In this document: positions 32,057 to 43,695 of the stretch, piece after piece | Layout: each line of letters opens with the position of its first letter | How positions within the stretch are numbered: the first letter of the stretch is position 1 | NCBI RefSeq assembly: GCF_030272615.1 | Contig: NC_081408.1 | Coordinates: 762,962,673-763,026,672 of the forward strand | Source of the DNA: Cryptomeria japonica | Lineage: Eukaryota; Streptophyta; Pinopsida; Cupressales; Cupressaceae | Reading direction: 5' to 3' | Length of the DNA stretch: 64,000 bases | Position numbers and translations under genes: made by a program | The notes under the pieces: generated by a model | The model's database searches: none | Told to the model about the DNA's origin: nothing | The model's input: only the letters and a program-made list of their open reading frames with translations

Positions 32057-33836
32057 GCTAACTGCGCTAGCTGAGAGATGACACTCGGAGATGTGCACGT
32101 TCCATTTGTCGATGGGTGAGATGACAGTCACCTTGGAGGATGTATACCAGATTCTGAGGATACCGATTGATGGGGAGTTAGTACCCTATGATCGAGACGG
32201 AGACAAGGATGCCCTGAGACGAGTATTCTGAGACCCAAGACTGAATATGAGGGTAGGACATGTCGCATGGGACACCATGACAGCTATAGGATTAGCGCTA
32301 CCAGCAGTGCTAGGGGGAGTGATCAGTGGGTTCCTGTGTCCCGATAGGGATACATGAGGTTTGGCTATGGGCTGGGGGAGCACCTTGGAGATGCTAGTTA
32401 CATAGCACACCAGATATGCCTGGGGACCGTGTGTGCTGGCACACTTGTATTACGAGCTGCATCAGTTTGTTTATCATGGATCCGTAGGATTGGGCTACGG
32501 GGTTACATTGCTATAGGTGTGGGCATACGAGGATCTACCAATGACATGACCTATACATTTCAGGGGCAGGGGGCATGGATGCAACTTTGTGCATTTTTAC
32601 GACATGATTACATCGCAGCCACGGATTGGCAGATTGGAGTACTGGCATCGAGTCTTGGATGAGATCGACACGGTGATATGGAGGCCATACCTTGGGTGCG
32701 AGCAGTGGGAGGATGATGCAGTAGAGTTACCATACACCTTCCGGAGCAGATATTTGATTGGGTGGATGTCGTATGTATTGGAGAGGCAGGTAGTGGACAT
32801 AGTGGGTAGATAGTTTGGCAGGATTCAGCGGATGCCATGGGGCTCAGGTATGTATACGCGGACAGTGCGCGACCAGGCACATTTTGGGCCACTGCTGTCA
32901 TATGATCAGGTCGTGATGCAGTTGGTGGAGATGGTTCCCTTGCCATGGGATATGTTGCCAGAGATCGTGGATGCAGGGATGGATGCAGAGTACACTGCAT
33001 ATTGGGCTGAGCATCCCTTCCCATGACTGATAGACCCCAGAGAGCTGATAGATGGGGATGGTGGAGGAGATGACGATGATGATGCAGATGGTGGGGGCAG
33101 AGGCCGACGGAGGAGGCGAGGTGTGGTAGGAGAGAGGAGAGTGGTTTCGTAGAGGGAGGGTGGAGAGGAGAGACCAGTTCAGGTGGTGAGGGGTTGCGAT
33201 GGGTTGCCAATACAGGTGCCAGCAGCACAGGGTCCTAGACAGGTGCAGGGACAGGGATAGGGATAGAGGCAGGTACGAGTACCGGCACAGGGACAGGAAC
33301 AAACACAGGCACCCATACAGGGGGAGCCATAGGCAGAGGTACAGGGGGCCGAGGTGGAGGAGGATGAGTTGGTTGAGTTGAGGGAGATCTGCCAGGGACA
33401 GGCAGATGAGATTCAAGACTTGGAGAGGGAGAGGGATAGACTCAGGAGGCAGCTCAGAGATAGTGAGCGGGAGTGAGATTAGGTTATATAGTGCTACACT
33501 AAGGTTGAGACAACACTGAGGGCTGGGAGGCAGACGACAGAGGACACAGGGGCTGGATATGCCTATGTCCTGCGGGCAGGGGAAGAGATCGCTTACTTGC
33601 AGGATCTCTATTATGGTGCAATGCCAGCTGATCAGACGGCTAGGAGCTTCCGGAGACCATCACATACAACGACGACCACTGGAGGGAATCAGAGGAGACA
33701 GACATCCAAGGGTGGGGTTATGGGTCCTCCACCACCACCAGATAGAGGGGGCAGGAGAGATGATCCTGAGGCACGTCCTTCCAGGGCTCAGACTCCATCG
33801 AGGCCAAGTGGCTTCGAGGGAGGGAGTTCATCATAG
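32057..33836 (+). pseudogene. Plant mobile domain gene, exon 2 after the copia 2 insertion
   Basis: Plant mobile domain (PMD, MAIN/MAIL-like) proteins act in gene silencing and genome stability in plants, and related ORFs are carried by transposons. In one frame I read LTALAER-stop-HSEMCTFHL, GEMTVTLEDVYQILRIPIDG, GHVAWDTMTAIGLALPAV, SGFLCPDRD, YGVTLL, YDMITSQPRIGRLEYWHRVL and EMVPLPWDMLPEI, ending near AEHPFP at about 33025. A low-complexity G/D/R-rich and Q/P-rich tail follows, then a probable coiled coil (DLERERDRLRRQLRDSERE, about 33415-33475). The frame closes at 33836 after EGGSSS. More than ten stops interrupt it, nearly all TGA or TAG at W, Q or R codons, with little or no frameshifting. 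The gene runs opposite to Tat gag-pol. Confidence 0.85.
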
Positions 33837-34389
33837 CCATAGAGGGCTCCCTATGTATCAGTATTGTACCATTTTTGTATGATGATGTAGACACCTGCGG
33901 GTGATTATAGCCATATGATTTTGACATCATTGTATCATGACACTTTTTATATATATATGAGATGATTCATCTTTGCAGCAGCTATATGCATGTGTACCTA
34001 TGTGATGAGATGTTTAATGATGTATGTTTTATGTGATGGTTATGATATGGATGCAAATATGTACATGATGAAATGCAATATTTTTGTTCTTTTATGTTTT
34101 AAATATTATGCAAATGTGAATGTGAATGTATGAAATGCTTATATGTGGTAATGCAAAAGAACTATTTACATGATAAAAATGTAAGATTACTAACATGTGT
34201 TGCGTGCAGGATGTGATGCAATTGTGATATTGATATGTATGTATGAAATGATTATATGTGGTAATGCAGGTGCAAACGACATGAAATGCAAATATTTTTT
34301 GGCATGTCATTATACTCAGTCATGTGATAGCAGGCTCCGCGGACTCGAGAAGGACGATGAAAGTCAATCAAGAAAGGGGGGATGGAAGA
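33837..34389. other. Spacer between the antisense gene and Tat integrase
   Basis: AT-rich with repeated ATGTGATG/ATATGTGGTAATGCA words: GAAATGNTTATATGTGGTAATGCA occurs at about 34130 and 34245. It holds the convergent 3' ends of the two gene sets. There is no gene. Confidence 0.6.
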
Positions 34390-35000
34390 TAGAAGATATG
34401 AAAGTAAGTTGGATATGCCAATTATGGTCAGCGTCGTTGACTGTCTTTTTTAAGATTTTAAGGATTGTTTTATTAGATGCCTCAGATTGACCATTACCTT
34501 GGGGTTAATAAGGTGTGGAGAAATGATGGGAAATATGGAAGTGGTCACAGAGTTCACGAACATCCTGATTTTTGAAGGGATGCCCGTTATCGGTGATAAT
34601 AGAAACAGGAATACCGTATCGACAAATGATATAATTGAGAATGAAAGTAGCAATTTGTTTTCCAGTGACTTTCATGAGAGGCACGACTTTGATCCATTTT
34701 GTGAAATACTCTGTCGCAGTGATAATGAATTTATGACCATTGGAAGAAGGAGGGTGAATCTTGCCTATGAGATCAAGTCCCCACTGACAAAAAGGCCAAG
34801 GAGTCACAATTGGTTGAAGTTCTTGTGCTAGCACATGGATGAGGTCTCCATGAAGTTGACACTGCTTACATTTCTTGACAAACTGATATGAGTCTTTTTC
34901 CATATTGGGCCAGTAATATCCAGTTCTGATGAGTTTCTTGGCTAAGGTAGGACCACTGGAATGTGGACCACATATCCCTTAATGTACTTCATGTAATGCA
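34390..35000 (-). pseudogene. Tat integrase, C-terminally truncated
   Basis: Integrase inserts the cDNA. The zinc-binding region lies at about 34990-34850 (GYYWP-like, then CKQCQLHGDLIH). The catalytic core has WGLDLIGKIHPP, FIITATEYFTKW, SIITDNGHPFKN and, after a one-base problem at about 34505, PQGNGQSEASNKTI, so the second D and the E are visible. Similarity ends near 34390 after HNWHIQL, well short of a normal integrase C-terminus. The rest is missing or unrecognisable. It precedes the spacer and the convergent antisense gene. Confidence 0.85.
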
Positions 35001-35002
35001 AT

Positions 35003-35720
35003 CTAAGCTTCGTCACTTTCCAAACATCTAAGAAGAGTGCCATCTAGACCTCGACCGTATAGGATATCGGCTAAAATGATGTACCGAGAAGATTGGCGAA
35101 TGAAAGTGCGACATTGGTTATTGGATAGATCAGGAGGTAGGGTATTGTCACGAAGGTATGTGAAAATGGAACCGTATAACTGGGACTTAGGACCGACGAC
35201 ACATATTGTCTCAGTAGGAGTGATTTTATATGAAGGAACCAAAAGGTTATCCACCAAGAACTCATAGCGGGTCTCATTCGGAGGTAGATCGATTAGTGAA
35301 GCCATTGTAGCCATGGCCTCTGCGGCTCGATTCTGCTCTCTTGGTATCTGCTCAAAGTCTATCTTTGTGAAATGTTGTTTTAGGTCATCCACCATTCTTT
35401 TGTAAGGCATTAATTTCTCATCCTTTGTTTGGTAATCATCAGTTGCTTGACAGATTACAAGTTGAGAGTCCCCAAAAACACGAAGTTCCTGGATCTTCCA
35501 CTAAATAGTAATCCGTAATCCTGTTGTTAATGCCTCATATTCCGCTATGTTATTAGTGCAAGGAAATGATAAGCGGTATGATTTTGGTATAGAATCCCCT
35601 TAAGGAGTTATAAAGAGGATGCCAGCTCCTGCCCCATGCTGTGTGTATGAGCCGTCAAAGTATAATTGCCATGGTTTTGCATGTGACATTGTTAAAATGG
35701 ATTCATCTGGAAATTTTGAA
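35003..35720 (-). pseudogene. Tat second (archaeal-type) RNase H and connector
   Basis: On the minus strand from about 35700 I read PWQLYFDGSYTQHGAGAGIL, then NNIAEYEALTTGLRI, GDSQLVICQ and IPREQNRAAEAMATMAS. These are the D, E, D and late N/D positions of a second, archaeal-type RNase H domain, which is a known marker of Tat-lineage Ty3/gypsy elements. Stops (ITP-stop-GDS and ITI-stop-WKI) interrupt it at about 35600 and 35500. The connector to integrase (35267-35003) includes YLRDNTLPPDL. Confidence 0.85.
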
Positions 35721-35781
35721 ATTAGAGGAACATCATCTATCATGGGAGCATCCGCTAACTGATCTATGATAGCTTGTCCTT

Positions 35782-36228
35782 TTATTGCTTTCTGTCCACA
35801 TACTCGATGTCAAATTCACTCAGGAGCATCACCCATTTGGCTAGTCGCCCAGTAAGTGTTGCTTTATTGAGAAGGCATTTCAACGGATCGATCCTTGCAA
35901 CCAACTTAGTTTTATGAGTTAGCATGCAATGTCGTAATTTCTGTGAAGCAAAGACCACAGTGAGACATGCATTCTCAATTGGTGTATAATTCAGCTCATA
36001 TCCCACTAATGTGTGATTGATGTAATAGACTGCCTTTTCTTTGCCTTCAGTAGCCTGTTGTGCTAAGAGTGCCCCCAGTGCTGTTGAAGTAGCTGATATG
36101 TATAGTAGTAGAGGCTGATCTGGAATTGGTGGCATCAAAACTGGCGGATTCAGAAGATAATTTTTGAGTGTCTGGAAAGCTTGTTGACAATTATCATCCC
36201 ATTTGAATTTGATGTTTTTATGTAGCAA
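35782..36228 (-). pseudogene. Tat RT-type RNase H
   Basis: Starts within the RT connection (FKWDDNCQQAFQTLKNYLLN) and contains LYISATSTALGALLAQ, YYINHTLVGYELNYTPIENA and LAKWVMLLSEFDIEYVDRK. This is the first RNase H domain of gypsy pol, between RT and the second RNase H. The catalytic aspartate usual at the LY(I)S(A/D) position is not clear, as is common in Tat elements that use the second domain. Confidence 0.88.
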
Positions 36229-36273
36229 GTGCTGAAAAGGATTGCACTTATCTGCAAGTTGTGCTATGAATCT

Positions 36274-37428
36274 TCATATGGATTGAAGTCTCCCTTGCAA
36301 AGATCGAAGTTGACTGATGTTTCGTGGTGGTTTCATCTCTAGGATGGCCTTGACTTTTGTTGGATCTGCTTCGATTCCTCTCTTTGAGACAATGAATCCT
36401 AGGAGCTTCCCGGAGGTTACTCCAAAGACACATTTCTTGGGGTTTAATCTTACTTTATATTTCTCCAACCGATCAAAGACGACTGAAAGTATGTCCAAAT
36501 GTGTATCTTTGTCTATTGATTTGCCCAAGAGGTCATCAACATAATCTTCCACAGTAACGTGCATAAGATCATGAAAGATAGTAGTCATGGCTCTTTGATA
36601 TGTAGCGCCTGCATTTTTTAGCCCAAAGGGCATGACATTCCAATAGAAAGTTCCCCAAGGACAAGTGAATGTTGTTTTGTGCTTGTCTTCGGATGCAATT
36701 TTTATTTGATTGTAACCAGAGAATCCATCCATCAAGGATGACATCGCATGACCTGCTGTGAGATCGACAATCAAGTCAATATTTGGTAACGAAAAATCAT
36801 CCTTAGGACAAGCTTTGTTGATGTCTCTGAAATCTGTACATATTCTGATGCTACGGTCTGGTTTACTGACATGCACTAAGTTGGAGATCCATTCAGGATA
36901 ATCAATTGGGTGTATGAATCCGACATCCAATAATTTCTCAAGTTCTGCTTTGACTAGTAATGCCACTTGTGGATGCATCTTTCTTAATTTATGTTTCATT
37001 GGTTTTGCCCCTGGTTTAACTGTCAAATGGTGCATTACCAAATCTGGATCCAATCCAGGCATATCAACGTATGACCATGCAAAGTTGATTTGTCGTTCCG
37101 TGAAGAAACTTATGAATTTTGACCTTTTTGACTCTTGCAAAGATTGAGCCAAGAATATGTTGTGTGGAACTTCTTCTGTACCAATGTTTGTTTTGATAGT
37201 CTCCTCTACCAACATGGATGACTTTTCCTCATATGATGCTGGGAGAATGTCGAGTCTTCCATCTTCGGGTGCCTCAGAGAGGTTTTCGCCCTCAGATACG
37301 TCCTTTCTTTTTACTTTTTTGGGGTCAGACAGCGCCACAGTGTGGTTTTCGCCATAAGACCCTTGGTTTGTTGTTATTTTTATATTTTTGCGACTGGAAA
37401 GTCTAACACCCTCACCAAAATATGCCAC
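36274..37428 (-). pseudogene. Tat reverse transcriptase
   Basis: 384 codons. From about residue 110: FAWSYVDMPGLDPDLVMHHL, KMHPQVALLVKAELEKLLD, then RT motifs VHVSKPDRSIRICTDFRDIN, MDGFSGYNQIKI (first catalytic D), MPFGLKNAGATYQRAM and VEDYVDDLLGKS (catalytic DD). It ends KVRLNPKKCVFGVTSGKLLG and RNISQLRSLQGRL. The core is intact over this stretch. A frameshift or stop after LQSI separates it from the RNase H. The upstream region (37428 to about 37100) is a poorly conserved linker. Confidence 0.93.
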
Positions 37429-37533
37429 GTTGTTGAGTTCTATAGTGTATCCCGCTTTATGGTCCCCAGGGGGAAGATCATCTCGTATGCCAAGATAGTC
37501 AATAAAAGCTTCATCATTTTAGAATGTGTCAAA

Positions 37534-38070
37534 CTATGCAGGTCCTTCATGATCCCAGTCAATGAGTTGGTGGTGGACAAGGGGAAGGCCTTTGATGTCT
37601 TCGAAGTTAGCGGGGCTAAGAGTGAAGATGAAGTTATATTCTGGTATGTCGAGGTAGTTATCGAGGTCATCATTGGCACTCTCCTCATCAGTCTCGATCG
37701 TGAACGAATCCAAATTATCATCACTAGTAGCGCATTCTGGAACAGGTGTTCTCATTCTATGTGATTTCAACCTAGGACCTAGAGACAAGGACTGTGTGGA
37801 ATCCTCTGGGGTTGTTTCTTGACCAACTTTGAATTTCCTATTAAATTCCTCTTCTTCTGTTGGCTCACTTGGTTCTCTGAATGTCTTGATGAGCTCATAG
37901 TCACTAGAGGATTTGTCTAAACGCCATTCCCATTCATTGGAGTCTGTGGAATAGCAATTTTCTTGTTGAATTTTGGCAGCTTTGATTTGTAATGCTTCTT
38001 CTGTCTTTTGAGTATGAACCTTGGAAGTCATGAAACCAAGTCCTTTGGAGCGTTCCTTTTTGAATGTCAA
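37534..38070 (-). pseudogene. Tat linker between protease and RT
   Basis: Acidic, low-complexity coding stretch (SEPTEEEEFNRKFKV, DNLDSFTIETDEESANDDLD, IPEYNFIFT), followed by LPLVHHQLIDWDHEGPA. Such variable linkers are normal in Tat pol. I cannot assign an activity to it. Confidence 0.7.
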
Positions 38071-38220
38071 TTCAGGTTGTAAAGGTTCAATGATGCCTTC
38101 CTTTCTTAACCCAAGAGGAATTTTGTCATCATACCCAAATTTTTGTAGAATTTTGAACCCTTTGCCATACTTCTCACATGGTAAACTGATGTGATCTTGT
38201 GTATCATTTGCAAGGTCTTT

Positions 38221-39018
38221 TTAAAGCATTTTGTATAAGTCTTCCTCTTCTAGTTCACCCCATTTTTGGAAGATTGTAGGATCCCATTCAAGTGTAATGA
38301 TAGATACCCGCTTAGTAGGATGTGGTCGTCCATATTCTTTTGGTGAATTCATGACTTGTTGTAAGTACATGGTTTGATTCAAAGTGTATTCACCCATGCC
38401 TTTGTCCTGGAATTTGCCCTTAAGTTCACCTTGTTTTGATGTCGAAGGTTTTAATGACTCAGGATCAATGTACGCAAAAGAAGGAATAGCTTCGCGATTA
38501 CTGGGAATGATGGTCTCAGTTTTTGGTCTTAAGTTATTGCAATATATGAATGGATTAGGATCACCATTAACTGTTATTTCAACTCCATTATGAGGAAACT
38601 TAATGCATTGGTGATATGTAGATGGGACTGCCCTCATTTCATGAATCCAAGGATGTCCTAGCAATATGTTGTATGTGAGATCAAGATCAAGTACTTGACA
38701 AACCACATCCTTTGTAACTGGCCCAACTCTGAGAGGTAAGGTGACTATGCCCTTGGATGAACACTCTTCATCATCATATGCTTTGATGGTAATTTTGTTT
38801 GTAGAATTCACAGCTTTATCAGAATATCCCAATTATTTAATAGTGCTCAATGTACAAATGTTCAGACCTGCTCCTCCATCTATCAGGACTCGTTTTATTC
38901 GATGTTTGTGTATGAAGGCTTCAATGTGTAATGGTGCATTATGTGGCTGACTTACGGAGGCGTCATCAACTTCTGTGAATGTAAGAGAGTGTGGAATGGA
39001 AAGGTATCCCACAATGGC
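38221..39018 (-). pseudogene. Tat aspartic protease region
   Basis: From about 38920 on the minus strand a frame reads RVLIDGGAGLNICTLSTIK, with the retropepsin D-G-G active site. A stop comes before LGYSDKAVNSTNKITIK, then VCQVLDLDLTYNILLGHPWI, the usual second half (ILLGxPW) of Tat and other gypsy proteases. After about residue 60 of the open piece the sequence becomes linker-like. Confidence 0.85.
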
Positions 39019-41454
39019 TTAAAACTGGTCCACGTTCAGATCAGTAGGAACGGTAGTGTCTCTCAAGATTTTGTTAAGAATAGCTTTATGTGCGGGGGAT
39101 ATGCGTAAAAGCTCAAGGATGGAAATAAGCGCAGGTGTTTTTCCTAACTGTTCTACAAGGTCATACTCAGGCTTGGTTGATGAGGAAGCGGTGTTTTTAG
39201 CTGGAGCTCCTTGCAAAGTGAATTTTCTTCGACGGGTTGTAACATGACATTCAAAGGTAGGTTTAGAAGAAGATCCAACGCCTTTCAGAATGATCTTGGG
39301 TCTCTGGGTAGAATTCTCAGGGGTTTTGTCCTTGATGATAATGGTAGAGACATAATTGTCCATTGAAATGTGATTGATGGTTGAATCATAGTTATAAGAT
39401 GCTCTGGTATAGTTGGTCTGGTCTTCTGTGGCTACAGCTTTTCCCTTGTCATGCTTTGGGAATGGTTCCTTAAAGATTTCATGTTCTTGATTGGATGAGT
39501 GTCCTTCAATCTCAATGTCACCTCTATCAATGAGATCTTGTATGATGTTCTTCAGTCGATGACAATTTCCTATCTTATGACCCTTTCTCTTATGAAATTC
39601 ACAATATTCATCATCATTCCACCAATTTGGTTTCACCTTTGGCTCATATGGAGGAAAATCTGGAATTGTGATTACCTTGTTTGCCACTAGCTTTTTGAAA
39701 ACTGACTCAAGTGGTTCTCCCAATGGAGTGTACTTCCTCCGTGATTTGGAAGTTGTTTGAGTATTCACTTGATTGTTTGTAGAACTTGATCCTGAAAAAA
39801 TGAATTTGGATCGCACTGTATTGGCATCAACAACACCATCATTGACCGTGTTCTTGTTTTTATTCCAAAATCTTGGCTTATCTTTTCCTTTAAAGTCATC
39901 TTTGTTTTCCTTGAATATCTTAATGACCCCTTGTTCAATTAGGACCTTTTCTGTCGCTAATCCTTTTTCAATGACGTCCTTGAAGGTAGACAAACAAGCT
40001 TTCCTTAGGTCATAACCAATGTCTTTGTTAACATTCTGAGTGAACATCTCTACCATTTGTTTTTGTGGAATTTCACAAGAGCATCTGCTGGCTAGATTCC
40101 TCCATCTTTGTAAAAATGATGAAAAAGACTCTCCCTCCCTTTGCTTGGTGTTGCACAAAGTAGTGATTGATATGTCTGTCTCTATGTTGTATGAGAAATG
40201 TTGGATAAATTCCTCTGCTAAGTCACCCCATGACTTAATTCCAGGTGGAGGTTGGGAGAACCATTCCATAGCTTGATCGCCTAGGCTCTATGGGAATAAT
40301 CTCATAAAATATGTCTCTTCTGTTGCTACCTCAATGCAAGCTGTGAAAAACTGTCTTATGTGTGCCTTAGGATCCCCTTTTCCTCTATACTTATCAAACT
40401 TAGGTGTCACAAAGTGTGTAGGAAAAGGAGGCATTGGAATGCTCTTGTCAAATGGATAAGGACATATGTCTCTCATTGTGTATGTTGGCTTCGGTGTATA
40501 TATGTCCTCCATTTTCTTTTGTGAGTTCCTAATTTGTTGCTCCAAATTGCTCTTAGGTGGAGATCAACTTCTTGGACCATACCCCATGCTTGAGGCACCA
40601 ATTGGAGGAGGAGCATGTTGCATATATGGATGATATTGATCATACACATGTTCATATGGAGGAGGTCTATAATGATGTTGCGTATATGGACCACTTGGTA
40701 TAGATTCATGTTGAGGAACGAAATATCTGCTTTGTCCATGTATACCATACTCTATAGGCATGTCATGAGTTTGTTCTAGTGTGTTGCCCCCAAATTTGAC
40801 ACGGGGTTTCCTTGTGTCCAAATTTTGAGCATGCCTTTGAATATCCAATTGCTTTGGTGGTTGATCCTTAGCATTGATATGTGATTGAGCATATTTTTCT
40901 GCATAAGACTTCCATAATGGTTTGCGAAGCTGAGTATCATATGCTTGGCCATGTGTGTATGGGAACTTTGGTTTTTGAAACAAAGATGATGGTGATTTAG
41001 GCACCAAATGTGGTCCTCTATTGCCTCCACCATTAGGCCTCCTTTGATCAATGTTGGAGTGAGTTTGTGGCAAAGGTTGATTTTCCATTATTTGAGACAT
41101 GTCAAAATCATGAGGTATCTTGGCTCCACTTTGTGCCATCACTTGTAGAAAGTATTGTCTATCTCTCCTAATTATTTCCTCAACCAATTGATTGAAATGG
41201 GGATTCATAATGGTGTCTTCCACTTCTACTGAATGTACGGAAAAGTTGTCCATATTGTCATTGTGTGTATCATTGTTGTTTGTAGTGTCAATGTTTTCAA
41301 CATTTGGAATGTTTCGATAAGCATCTATGTCAGGTAATGTACTATGATCAGAATTGAAAAAGATATCATTGTAATACTCATAGGAACTCATGTTTGCAGA
41401 CTCTTGAGCCTCTTTAGTTTCTCTCCTAGATTTTTGGGAACGAGTTTCAACCAT
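39019..41454 (-). pseudogene. Tat gag (capsid and zinc-finger region)
   Basis: The start at 41454 (MVETRSQKSRRETKEAQES) is the first ATG after the leader. Residues 1-290 are hydrophilic with Q/P/H-rich stretches. After stops near 40560 and 40280, the retrotransposon gag domain follows (SWGDLAEEFIQHFSYNIETD, REGESFSSFLQRWRNLASRC). A zinc-finger-like motif comes next (YCEFHKRKGHKIGNCHRLKN, then IIQDLIDRGDIEI), which is characteristic of Tat gag. The final third contains VEQLGKTPALISILELLRIS. Only two or three interruptions are visible. Confidence 0.9.
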
Positions 41455-43695
41455 GAACTAAGTATTGACCAAGATGTGTGAGACTAGATGAAAAATGGAA
41501 AGAGTATGGAAGACCAAGAGTTGGATGGAATGCAAATGAATCTGAGGTGTACTTGCAATGTCCAAAATGTAAGACTAAGTATGTACGTAGTAGAGTAGGT
41601 GTGGCTTCCAAAGAGAGGATAGTTTCTCTTGATGAGGTAAGTTGACCTTGACTCTAAGTAAGACCAAATGAGACCCAAAGGTGATAGACCTTGATGAGGG
41701 ACCACTTAGCAAAATGTTGTTGTATGTAGTGTGTTGACAAAGCAAGATGAGGACAAGCAAGTGACCTTTTGACTCAAGTTTAGACAAATGTGAATGTAAT
41801 GTAAGGTGTAAAGCAATGATGGACTGTGTGAGACCCAAAGACAGGTTGAATGCTAGATGAAACCCTGGAGAAATAACCTAGGAAGCTCAAGAATTTTGAA
41901 ACTGACTGTGTTTGTTTGCTGGACTGTAAAAGTTTTTCAATACTGAACACAGATGCGCTTGTATACTACACGGACGCGATTTCCTGACACAAACGTGGTT
42001 CTGTTTAACACAAACGTGTTTATGAGATTTTTGTAAATGCAATGTTGATTCTGAGAACACAAACGTGTTTCTGCCCTTCACAGATGCGGTTATACAACAC
42101 AGATGCTCTTATGTCAGACACAAACACATTTCTGCAAAATTTGTGCAAGTTTTTCCAATTTGTGAAGTTGTTTTGTTGTGACCAAATCTGACTATTTGAC
42201 TATTTTTTCGTGACAAGATGACATAGTGTTGATGAAGACTCAATGTTTGCAAGTGTTTTGACTCCAAAATGACTCAAATACAAGTGTGTTGTTTGATATA
42301 AAAATATTTTGCATACACTTGAAGACACAAAAGACACAATGTTTTTTTGTTTGGTCTTGAATGTTTGATTGTTCAAAATAAGTCAAGCACAATTCTTATG
42401 GCTGGCCAAGACAATAGTTGTTGATCCCACATGGGGTTTTACCCCCGAGGTTACACTATTCAGAGCGGATACTTAGATACTTGACCCCACTGGCTCCACC
42501 CTCGACACTCACTTTTCGGGGTAGCCAAGCATCAGTCCCCACAAAAACTCCTTGTGGTGAACTTTGTATCTCTACTAAGAACTGTGTGTGTGTGGGCCAC
42601 TACCAGAGGTCCGACCTCCTGCCCCAACAACTAGAAGGATTTGGGCTTCTAAAACAAAAAGGTGCTAGTAAGGGCATCCGCTCGTGTGGCCATACATGTG
42701 GCACTTTCAGCTCTGTAAATACAGAAGGCTCCCAGCTAGTAGGGGTTACGCCCTACAAATGATCAAATAAATTTGATCAAACGGGTTTATGAGGAGACAT
42801 AGTGTCGGTATGAACTAATCAACACACATTATTCATAGTTTTCATCATGAATACAGTTATTTATAGTGGTTTGGAAGAAGATGGCTTTTCTTTTGCTACC
42901 ACTTGGGTCGTTCTCTCCTCACTAGTAGTCCTAATGACCACACGGGGAGACAGGCCCTCTAAAGATTAAACAAAAAGAGTCTATTTCTCAAGACACAAAA
43001 GACAATGATTCAATTTTAGTGCACCAATTGAAGTGTTTGCTAGTCTATGAAAACAAGGCACACAATAAAAATCCAAAACCCTTGCCAAGGACCTGCAACA
43101 AAGAGTTATTAGTAGTTTGGATTGTTTCAAATGATCACCCCTTCCTACAAGCACACAAGTTAGGTAAATTTTAGATCCAAAAGACTTTGTGAAATAGGGG
43201 CCTTCAACAAAACAATTTTTCTTTCAAGACAAGTTGGACCAATTTTGTTAGCTAGATCTGAAGATGTTAGCTCAAAATAAACCAGATTTGAAAAACCGAA
43301 TGACTAAAAACTTGAATCAATAAAAATCCAAAATGCAAAATAAGTGTACACAGACGCGGTTACCATAAAAACAAACATGACTTTTGGACGTAGACGTGCC
43401 TGAAAATCACACAGATGTGGTTCCGAAACGCAGACGTGGCTTATGGACACAGACGCGCCTGAAAATCCCACAAACGCGATTTTTGGAATCTGCAACAAAA
43501 AAAACCGTCGAGGGTGCAGACGTGATCCCAGATGTCGCAGATGCGACAAAAAACCAAAAACGCAATCTGAAAGTACGTAGACGCGAAAATATCGAAATGT
43601 TGTCGGAAATGTCAGATCTGCAACTTCAAAACACCAAATCTGCAACAAGGAGGTTAAATGCAAAAGGGACAAGAGTCCCATCGAGCGTGCCAAAA
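41455..43695. other. Tat leader between 5' LTR and gag
   Basis: 2.2 kb without a supported gene. It contains two clusters of ACACAAACGCG/ACACAGATGCGG-type words (41948-42135 and 43345-43585). A relatively GC-rich segment (42420-42770) with short inverted words such as CCCACATGGGG lies between them. The end at 43660-43695, on the minus strand TTTTGGCACGCTCG, is the likely PBS region. Confidence 0.6.

Noticed and set aside
32608-33416. Minus-strand open frames rich in L, S, H and P (206 and 172 codons)
   Set aside because: They are antisense shadows of the plant mobile domain gene, whose + strand frame has clear family motifs.
42418-42762. 114-codon open frame in the Tat leader
   Set aside because: It lies in the untranslated leader, on the strand opposite to gag, with no domain. 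The GC-rich composition explains the lack of stops.
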